Positions 47,892 to 56,729 of a DNA stretch of 64,000 bases are shown here, piece after piece. Under the pieces are notes generated by a model that was not told where the DNA came from, searched no databases, and worked only from the letters and a program-made list of their open reading frames with translations. The first letter of the stretch is position 1; each line of letters starts with the position of its first letter. A program made the translations under genes and the position numbers. The stretch covers positions 1 through 64,000 of the forward strand of contig JAYMGJ010000373.1 of assembly GCA_037178675.1 (NCBI GenBank). Direction: 5' to 3'. The stretch is from Scleroderma bovista (lineage: Eukaryota; Basidiomycota; Agaricomycetes; Boletales; Sclerodermataceae).

Positions 47892-48727
47892 TGTGCCAGA
47901 TACTAAAATGAGTTAGGCTCTGTGGTAATCAAGGGAGTTAGCTTGACATCGTAGAAGCGTCAGGGTGATACATGCTTGAAGCTTGAGTTGGGCGTGAGCA
48001 CATTGATGCTGAGAGCTTAAATTACATAATTCCCAAGGGCATAGTCAGCCCATCTATTTCCATTCTTGTTGATTCATGTTGACTCAGTTGGTTGAATACT
48101 ACTAGTACACAGAGCAGAGTGTGAATGACATGGATTTTGCTGAAACTGAGCTGAACATGTAAGACTGTTCAATCCCTGAGTACTGAATACCAATCATTGA
48201 GGTAGCACTGTTTAGATATAAAAACAAGATAGCACGCAGCACTAGCCATGTAAGCTAAAAGCTATATGCTGGGTCACTGCTTTAATATAAGAGTTATTCT
48301 TGGGTGATGTGCATACACACCAGATACAAGTAGACTGTCTTGAACATGATAATATAGTAGTATGCAATTACTGTGAAGTCCAACATTTGATAATAGACTT
48401 GAACCCATCCCTAAACCTCATCCTGAACAACACAGAATGTTCACATTCATAAATAGCCCCTCCCTTCAGCGACACAACAATAAACTGCTCCCCCTTGAAC
48501 TGTGTTGAGAAAAGCTGCCCAATATACTATGTGGTATGTAACAGATCAAGTGCTGTATTGATTTCATCCAGAGAATGTACATGGGTGCAGGCATGAACTG
48601 ACAAAAGAGCCAGGGTCAGTGATAGTACAATCAGTGACCTGCACCTGTGCATCAGTATATCCACACCTACACTCCTGAGTCTATAGATACACACTGATGT
48701 CCCCCACTCAGCTGTTAAAAGTAATGT

Positions 48728-48799
48728 GACCAGACAGGGAATTGAACCCTAGACCTCCTAGGTCTATACCAGGTGCTCTAACCACTGAGCTATATGGTC
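48728..48799 (-). tRNA. tRNA-like sequence (pseudogene or SINE head)
   Basis: The minus strand gives a 72-nt cloverleaf-like sequence. It has GACCATA paired with TCTGGTC (one mismatch), a D-arm AGCTCAGTGGTTAGAGC that matches box A, a 5-bp anticodon stem CCTGG/CTAGG, and a T-arm GGGTTCAATTCCC matching box B. The 7-nt loop TATAGAC has A instead of the invariant T at position 33, so a working tRNA is doubtful. Both RNA polymerase III promoter boxes are good, which fits a tRNA-derived SINE. Confidence 0.5.
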
Positions 48800-49053
48800 A
48801 AGGGTACATGGCTTACTTGGGGGGGTTTAACCCAAGTACTAGCTTGAGAACTAGTGAGGTGAGGTGCTGAGATTACACCACTCAACAGCCTCCCCTAATC
48901 CAGCACATCACTATTACAAAGTGCAGGCGTGGGAATCCATTGCCTAATTGGGTCCATTGCCTTGATGGTAGGTCTTACTAACCCCATGAGGGATGCCTTC
49001 CTTTTAAAGGGCTTACTAGGACACTAGGACTTATCAGGAACATCACCACTTTA

Positions 49054-49072
49054 GCACACAGGGCTCATAACC
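49054..49072 (-). promoter_or_regulatory. Primer-binding site for an initiator tRNA-Met half
   Basis: Directly next to the LTR, the plus strand reads GCACACAGGGCTCATAACC, which is the 5' side of the anticodon arm of fungal tRNA-iMet (GCGCGCAGGGCUCAUAACC) apart from two CpG-type changes. Priming from the 5' half of this tRNA, cut in the anticodon loop, is known for Drosophila copia. Confidence 0.7.
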
Positions 49073-49351
49073 TGTTAAGATAAACCACAAAGGAGCACAC
49101 TAGTGCCCAGTGTCAGAGACTAAATTGAGAGGATAGCTACAGGATACAGACCTAGTGCCCAGTGTCAGAGACTGAAGAGAAGAGACTCTGGGCACGAAAA
49201 TTTCAACTATACAAACAAAGCAAACACAGAAAAACAGTGTAATACAAAAGCCACAAATCACCTGATCAACCTGGAAAGGAAACAGCTGAAGTAATCACTG
49301 GAAATGCGCCACAACAACACAACAAGAGTGCACAAACACTCAATATCAACA
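49073..49351 (-). mobile_element. LTR, family A (279 bp), with adjacent primer site
   Basis: Same sequence as 45537–45815 except for one base. The primer site at 49054–49072 makes this the 5' LTR of a minus-strand element. Right flank TCAGC has no partner at the other LTR. Confidence 0.85.
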
Positions 49352-49796
49352 TCAGCTCCATCAAACTTTGCTTCCATACACTCCCAAGTTGGACCTTCAC
49401 TGCTAAGCCATCCATCAAATCTTGACCCACCAGCAGCTGTAGTTTTGCAAATTTGCCCTGGATCAGACAACAGAGATGAGAGGGATGACACACACAGTGT
49501 TCTTCAATGAGGTACATGCATACTTTGCAAGCAGGGCACAGAGGCAATCAGGCTTGGGCACACAACTACATATAATTGAACGCTTCAATGGAAACATGAG
49601 GGGGAACGAACCCGAATGGTACAGCTGCCAAGCTTGGACTCATGAGCAAGCTGTGGTACACTGGATGCAATGGAGTGCACAGATAACAGAAATGGAACAG
49701 GAACCAGATAGATTGATCAAGGCCAAGGTACAAACAAAAGTATATACCTCATGGGTGCCCCAATGTACAAGATGACAATGGGATCCATGGACAATA

Positions 49797-52700
49797 TCAA
49801 CTATCCACAATGTTGTGCAAAAAATCAGCCATAGACTGAAGTCCCATCATGTCCTCTTCATCGTCCACAAGGTCATGATCTCCCAGATCATTGATATAAA
49901 GGTCATAGATGTTGTTGAAGGTAGTGGATGGTTCTAAGAAATGAATTATATAGACAATTGCATGATGGAATGCAATCCTCACCTAGTGCATGTTCCCCAT
50001 CTTGAAAATCAGCCAGTGCATCGCCTGCATCACCAAATGCCAAGCCGCCCTCCTGAGCAACAGACTCTGGCGATACCATGTGACCATCAGTGGAGTGAAA
50101 TACCTTGCATGTGCCAATGCTTCCCACCAACCCATACTGTTTCTCAAGTTGATGCAAGCGATGTGTACGTCATTGGTGAAGGTGCTCAAGTTCATATGCA
50201 AGCAGTGGTTGCGACCCACAGAGGTTGAGGATCATTTGAGATACTTCCTTCTCGTTGTGTATGGCTGTTTGTAAATGACAAACCTCAACATTCAGCCATG
50301 TAATTTCTTCTTTTGCATGTCACAATTTAAAGAACTTAGCTGTAGCCTCACGGATGGCTGGTTTGGCCCAAATACGCTCTCATACATCATCCTGTGTGTG
50401 CCGGAGCAGATCAAATTCGCCTAAAAATGTGTATTGTGTGACGTCTTTCCACAAGACAGGGGGCCAAGGGGGATTGAGCATTGCTGCTTGGGCATTGTAC
50501 TGCACAATCACTTTCCAAATAGCCTCAGATCTCTGTTGAAGAGCCTTGCTAATTTGTTGATGGAGATTATAGCCTGCGGTCCACATGAATATGGCTGCAG
50601 AAGTAGGTAAGATTGCTTACCAGTGCCTGACATCGCAAGTTTAGAAAGCTTGAAAAGACGCATAACTACCAATCACTCAAGTTGCCCAGTGCCTTGTGGT
50701 ACTTGCCAAGTACAACCTCTTCCTTGTAATGGCTGTATCCCTCACCACCAATTTCCCAGTGCGACTCAAGGCCAAGTTGGCCTTGGAGGTATGCAGCAAA
50801 GACTTCTGCATTTTGCAATTTCACGTAGGCCACTTTAACCTGGATGCGAGCCTGGTTGACAGCAGCTCTGATCACATTAGAGTCACCTGGAATAACCCCA
50901 GTGAGTGCTCCGTTGGTGGCCTCACAAGCAGTGTTCCATTCTGCTCTGTACATGATCATGTTGATAATTCTCTGCAGAGTGATTGGAATAAGACATACCT
51001 TTTCTCTTCAAGATCATCAAGGGCTTGAACATACTGAATTCTTAGTCCATCTTGTGGTGGCAGATTTTTGAGGGAGTTGAGATATGTGTATTCTTCAGCA
51101 AGAAAACAGGGAAAGTCATCATCAACAAGATTTAAGGCAGTCTTGAGGAGGGTAAGTTCACTGGTGAGATTGTGGATCACATTCTTTGCTTCTCGGTAAT
51201 GGTTCTGAATAAAGCATGCTAATCGAGATCAGTCAGAGCAAGTCCTAGTAGGAATGATATGTACTAAGTGCCTCGTATTTATCTTCATTCCAAAATGCAA
51301 AATGTTCTTCGATCATTTGATGCTGATGGAACCGTGTTGCATGTTGTGTGCTCTGGTGTCATGCACCAAACAGGTTTGGTACAGTGAACATGGAAGATAA
51401 TGCCTATATTGAATGATCCTTATGCGAAGGATAAGCATGATGGACCCTCATTGTAGCCATCTATCGCACCAGAAGACTATCCTGATGTGAGAAATGAATG
51501 CCAATGCTGACAGTCATCTATCGCATGAGAACCGCCAAGAAGCAGAAGAAACTGAAGGAATGACATCAATTGTGGTATGAGAAAGGAATGCACACATCTG
51601 CAGTTCAACTCCCATACCAGAACGGTCAAAGAAGCCGAAGAATTGGAAGGAGAAAAAGAAGAAATGATTTTTAGCTCCCAAATGTCATTTTTAGGCGCCC
51701 AGTGCTGGCATTCCGATATTTTGAATAGCTCCATCGTTTCTGAAGCTATCAGGCACGTGACTATACCATCAGAGAGCCTAGAACGTGGTCTATCTGCCTG
51801 TCAAGTTCCGATGCAAATTTGTTCATTTCCCACAGAGATATTCCCCCTGCACTCCAGACATTCGCTTCATCGCTCACTATGGAGTCTGTATTTTCTCTGG
51901 ATCATTTCTCTGCTATTGCTGCAGATCTCCACTAGGTCCTGCTCTTAGGACAGCCTCTCCCAGAGTTCCCATGCACTGCCTGGCACATATCTTCCCAGCC
52001 TGCTCCCTCAGTCCTGCGTCAAGGACATACTTTGGTCATCTTAGGTCTATTTTCAAGCTTGAGAAGTCTTCTCTGGTCGTCTCTGTGTCCCCTGAGCCCC
52101 CAGCCTATGGTCCCTTCCTCCCAGATACTTGCCATGTCCATCTTCCTCTGTTGTTCGTCTCGCTTCCCTGGATGCGTCAAATTCAATAGTCTATCTGCTT
52201 CCCTACTTTCAGACGATGTCCCCCAGCACCATGACAGTTATGCCCCCACTTTATAGTGCTATTAGGAAGAAGAATCCTCTCTTGTTCTTTCCCAGAAGTG
52301 AGCTCGTCAAGGGAGCCCATGGTTGTGCTTCAGCGGCGCTAAAACACATGCACTATACTTTAGTGTATGCTGACCCCTCAAAAGACCTCTGGACCCCTGG
52401 TACCCTTCTTGTGGCTGTTTTGTCTCAGATCAATCCCCCTGTTTATCTCAGATCATCCCCATTGTTGTCCCATCAAATTCCTGATGGTACACAGTCCCCC
52501 ATCAAACTTCTTAAGCTGTGCATCAATGACTCCTTCTGCTGTACAGTGACTCATCCCTTGCTTACTGATGCTTTCTTGTCATCAGCATTACTCTATCCCT
52601 TTCGCATTTTTGATATATTACTCAGCTGATGACTTACTCCCTTACCAATCAATCTTGTCATGCAGCTTACTCATTCCTTTACTCAGCAGCTTATTCATGC

Positions 52701-54581
52701 TCCCTATGCTTACTCATTCCTGCTTATCCCTTGCTTACTGATCGCTTACAAACCACTTACAAAGCTCTTACCAGTCCCTTACCAATCCTTGACAAATTCT
52801 GCTTACTCCCTTCTCTTTTTGTACTTTAATGCTGTGCCCCCCCATGTATTTAAACCCCTGGGCTCAGCCCAATGAGGAGGGACCCAATTGCAAAAAATTA
52901 TCCCTCTCTCAGACTCTCTCAGTCAGTATCCCCTCAGCTCTTTGAGTCTTGTAGGCTTCAGTGAAGGTCTAAAGACTCCAAGTATTTCTCTAGGCTCAAG
53001 CAGAGTCTAGCCTGTCTATCCTTCATATCCCATTGCTTCTGGACATCAGGAGCCCCCTTGCCCCTTTGCTGCACCAATCTCTAGGTGTAGTATCACTGTT
53101 TCAGTCTCAGTCAACCCAATCCCTGCTTTGACACTTCCTAGGCTTTAGGAAGAGTCCAGACCCCTATCCCCTTCGTCTTCTATTACTCCTGTACCCCAGG
53201 AGTATCCTGCATCACTGTCTGCATCACCCTGTTGGTGTAGATCCCCCTTCCCCCTCCTCAGCATATCCTCTCTGGACACTGCAGAGGTAAACCACCACTT
53301 GCACACTTTTCGTAGTCCTTTGTTGGTGTTGTGTTTGGGTTATTACTCTGACCCAAATCCACACTTTGACTCACACCGGGCCAGTTCATTAGATTCCAAG
53401 AAAACATGTTCACAGCCTTCACCTTCTGTATTTCCAGTGCCTTCAATATACATTGGATGCCAGCCTAGCTGGCACAGGCGGTTGTGCGCATGTCCATGAA
53501 AGGCACCAACCATAAAATGTAAACAGAGGGCTTGTATCCTTTGCCCAATAATACTGTTGCTTGCAGTTTTTGCAAACGCACAGCCAATATCATAGGCACA
53601 ACCACCATTTGGACCATATATGGAAAGGAGGTGATTAACTATGGCTAGTGGATACTTCGCCCTGCTGCTGTCAGTATTACTAAAGGCTATGTCGTAAACC
53701 AGACTTACAGTTCACCACTCTTTATCATATCACAAGCCAAGAGCACGAAGGGATGCCAACACATTGCAAGAAAGATTCCAGACTTCTCGAATACAGCAAA
53801 TGTTTTTTTCCGTATGTCTGCCCTGGCATTGTGCCACCGGTCAACACAGTTGAACTCTTTGGATGCAGCTGATATCTTGGTATCCCAATTGTCATCATAT
53901 GCATTTGCATCTGGATTGGCATATGGTGCTTGCGTCTTCATGATACTATTAGTCAGTGGCAGAAATATAGTTAAATGAAATATACCTGTCATGCTTTGAC
54001 TTCATATTTGAATCGGTCAACTTCCTAATTGCTTAACCAATAACTTGATCTTGTGGTACGGTGATCTACTCGTGGAACTGTGCCATAAACTGTTGTGTCC
54101 CATCACTTGAGGCTATCATTTCCGTCAATGGAAACAAGCCAGTCAAACGACAAATTTGGCTCATCTTCAAGATGATAGAAACATGCTGGACACTCATTTT
54201 GGAACCTCCACTCCTGAGTGTCACGATTGAGGGCGACTCAAATACTCTGGTTGACACAATGAACAATTTCTAAGTATGCATCAAAGGCATGAGAGAACTG
54301 ATGGAAAAGATATGGATGATAGGGCACCTGTTCGGGAATAAATATGGAGTAAATTAAAAGGAAAATATTGGCTTACATTATGAAGATAGCACAACATTTT
54401 ACATTGCGCCTGAATACTGAAATGTGGGCAAGTACAGTTCACCTGTTGAAAAACGGCAAGTGTGCAGAGCGAGATGGCAACGGTGGGATACACTGGCGAG
54501 CAGCCAAGGTAACCATGGTAAACGAGATTTTTGTTGAGGAAAACATGATGCGGTTGGGCAATAAGTGTTGCCTTGCATCTA
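49797..54581 (-). pseudogene. KDZ-family transposase relic
   Basis: Reading leftward from 54581: LGCSPVYPTVAISLCTLAV, RDTQEWRFQNECPACFYHL, FDWLVSIDGNDSLK, IRKKTFAVFEKSGIFLAMC, GAFHGHAHNRLCQLGWHP and GEGCEHVFLESNELAR. Repeat R3 (51357–53375) interrupts here. Then follow STQHATRFHQHQMIEEHFA, NLHQQISKALQQRSEAIWK, TQYTFLGEFDLLRH and the acidic end MADFLHNIVDS at 49797. From memory this order matches basidiomycete Kyakuja–Dileera–Zisupton transposases. TGA stops at 54238–54240 and 54103–54105 are best explained as former CGA. The N-terminal cysteine-cluster part is lost where e3 begins. Confidence 0.72.
51357..53375 (+). mobile_element. Repeat R, copy 3, full length (2.02 kb), inserted in the KDZ gene
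   Basis: It begins TGTCATGCACCAAACAGG and ends ACACTTTGACTCACA, so it has TG..CA ends. The KDZ frame resumes exactly across it (ELAR then STQHA) if a 4-bp target duplication is assumed (CCGG on one side, CCAG on the other, in the transposase sense). Size and ends suggest a very long solo LTR, but no internal region is known from this window. Confidence 0.6.
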
Positions 54582-55212
54582 TGTTACGACCATGTCCAAC
54601 TCCGGATCATATCCAGTTACTCCAGTCACATCGCAGTCCTACAGCTCAACTCCGGTCGTTCTCAGTTACTCCGGTCAACGGTCGCGCAGATAACCTTCCG
54701 CTAACTACAACCCTTGGTCTATACTCCATTCGCTCTTACTACACCTTGCCGTCTACCCTGCCTTGACGTGAGTTCTCCGTGAACTCGATATATCCTATAC
54801 CTTGTAGCATTTTCACCGGACCTGATTTATTTTACACGGACCTGACTTTATTTTCACCGGACCTGACCTAGTCCTAACTCCGGTCATCCCTTGTCTGCTA
54901 TTAGGTTGTTTACTTGTCACCGTATGTACTCGACCCTAGTTTCTACTTAGTATAAGTACCCTCTAGTTTACCTTGTACAACTCAGTCTGAAATCATCTAA
55001 GTTACTACTCCTGATCTTTGTCCGTCTCCATCCCTTCCTCTGTTCTGACCGGAACCCATGCAAGGGATCAATGCTCGTCATCCTTGTCGTTGAATCCAAT
55101 CGGTCACAACTCTGGCCCGGGCTAACCTCTGCCCAAATCCTTGACCTCCCCTCTTGTCCGTTTTCATCCGGACTTGACCAGACTTCCTACCGGAGTAGAC
55201 CCAGACTTGACA
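54582..55212 (+). mobile_element. 5' LTR of e3
   Basis: It begins TGTTACGACCATGTCC and ends CCCAGACTTGACA. TATAAGTA is at 54951–54958 and the self-primer AGTCTGAAAT at 54984–54993. Same family as the solo LTRs at 21860 and 27945. Confidence 0.9.
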
Positions 55213-55214
55213 GT

Positions 55215-55224
55215 ATTTCAGACT
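55215..55224 (+). promoter_or_regulatory. e3 self-primer-binding site
   Basis: ATTTCAGACT, 2 nt past the LTR, is the exact complement of AGTCTGAAAT at 54984–54993, 33 nt downstream of the TATA box. Confidence 0.8.
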
Positions 55225-55283
55225 CACACTTGTGTGGGTTCACTGTTCTAAAAACTCATATGCAAACTAGTTTCCATTTCCTC

Positions 55284-56729
55284 ATGACCATGACTACGCG
55301 CTCTCGTGCTCGTACTGCTGCTGCACTCGCTGAAGAAGCAGGTGCAGTAAATGATCTCCACCTTTCTGCTGCCCAGCAAGCCCTGTCTAACCGCAGGCAA
55401 CCTCCGGCTTCCGTTAGCCAATTCCGGAGCTTTACAGCTCAAAACCCCACAGCATCTGTGACTCCGCGTCGAGATGCTGCGTCTCAGAGCCTTCATGGTT
55501 CTGTAGACTTAGGTCACCATGAATCTGTTTCTGGTGATAGGTTTCCCTACCGTCGTGACTCCACTTTGGAGCGTCGTGAACCCAGTCGTGTCCAATGGTT
55601 CGGCCCTGGGGATGGTCCCGGAGATGATCCGGACGATCCTGGAGATGACAACAACAACAACAACAATGACGATGACAAATTTCTCGATGCCACAGAAGAG
55701 CTAGATCCTAGTCTGGCTGTCTTCCATAATCTCACTGTCGCCGTTAACCGCCTCTCTCGCTCCTCTCGTCGTACCAACGACTCCTCCTCCTCCCGTGCCA
55801 AAGTCCGTGAACTGGACACCTTTGATGGCATGGACCCCAAGAAACTCCGGACCTTCTTGGTCCAGTGCGAACTGTGTTTCCAGGATCGCTCCAAGGCCTT
55901 CCGTCAAGATAGAGCAAGGGTAATGTTTGCCCAGTCCTATCTTAAAGGTATGATGCTGGAATGGTTCGAACCAGACCTCCTCAACTCTGGTAATCCGGCT
56001 GACCGCCCACGCTGGATGGACAGCTGGGTCCATTTTGTCGCTGAACTCCAGAGTACCTTCGGTCCTCACGACCCAGTCGCGGATGCTGAGCACCAGCTCG
56101 AGCATCTCCGGATGAAAGACGCATACCGTGTCACACGGTATATCGTGGACTTCAACCGCCTCGCTTCCCAGGTCCAGGACTATGGAGATGGCACGCTCCG
56201 TCGCCTATTCTACTCTGGTCTCCCGGACCGCCTCAAGGATGAGATCGCTCGAGTCAGGAAGCCCCTGACTCTGAATGGGCTGAGAGCCCTTTGTCAAGAA
56301 ATCGATGCGCGCTATCGGGAGCGCAAAGACGAGATCTCTCGTATGACGAAGAGCCAGCCTACCTTGTCCTCCACCAAGCCCTCCAACTCCGGAGGCAACA
56401 CCCCCAAGTCCGGTCAAGCTCAGACCGGCAACTCCACCAGCTCCGCCAACACCTCTGGCTCATCTAAAGCAACCAGAAACCAGCCCTCATCCAGCTCCAA
56501 ACCGGACCTGACCAACAAGCTTGGTAAGGATGGGAAACTGACCGCAGACGAGTGTAAAAGGCGGCTCGACAACAACCTCTGCATGTTCTGCGGAGGAACC
56601 GGACATTTCGTGGACAACTGTCCAAAGAAGTCCAAAAAGGCCAAGGCTCGCGCTGTGGCCATCGCTGCTGAGTCTGGTAAAACGGACTCTACTAACTTGG
56701 GTGCCAACTCTGAGTCAAAAAAAGAGTAA
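55284..56729 (+). CDS. gag: e3 Gag polyprotein, 481 aa
   Basis: It encodes the capsid precursor of the retrotransposon. The start MTMTTRSRARTAAALAEE is chosen because e1 and e2 share it; upstream in-frame codons lie in the LTR. The N-terminus is Ser/Arg-rich with Asn/Asp runs. The capsid-like core contains RTFLVQCELCFQDRSKAFR and FGPHDPVADAEHQLEHLRM. A Ser/Thr linker precedes the CCHC zinc knuckle CMFCGGTGHFVDNCPKKSK near residues 430–450, and the end is Lys-rich. The frame is fully open, unlike in e1 and e2. The stop TAA follows the shift site A-AAA-AAA at 56717–56723. Confidence 0.88.
   Translation: MTMTTRSRARTAAALAEEAGAVNDLHLSAAQQALSNRRQPPASVSQFRSFTAQNPTASVTPRRDAASQSLHGSVDLGHHESVSGDRFPYRRDSTLERREPSRVQWFGPGDGPGDDPDDPGDDNNNNNNDDDKFLDATEELDPSLAVFHNLTVAVNRLSRSSRRTNDSSSSRAKVRELDTFDGMDPKKLRTFLVQCELCFQDRSKAFRQDRARVMFAQSYLKGMMLEWFEPDLLNSGNPADRPRWMDSWVHFVAELQSTFGPHDPVADAEHQLEHLRMKDAYRVTRYIVDFNRLASQVQDYGDGTLRRLFYSGLPDRLKDEIARVRKPLTLNGLRALCQEIDARYRERKDEISRMTKSQPTLSSTKPSNSGGNTPKSGQAQTGNSTSSANTSGSSKATRNQPSSSSKPDLTNKLGKDGKLTADECKRRLDNNLCMFCGGTGHFVDNCPKKSKKAKARAVAIAAESGKTDSTNLGANSESKKE

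Noticed and set aside
48728..48799. Functional tRNA gene
   Set aside because: Lack of T at position 33 and a mismatched acceptor stem argue against function.
45537..49351. Calling the LTR pair a complete retroelement
   Set aside because: No matching target-site duplication, no adjacent polypurine tract on the left and no gag/pol; kept as a finding only.
55071..55283. Upstream extension of e3 gag to an ATG at 55071
   Set aside because: That part lies in the LTR and primer site and is not shared as protein with e1 and e2; the ATG at 55284 is.
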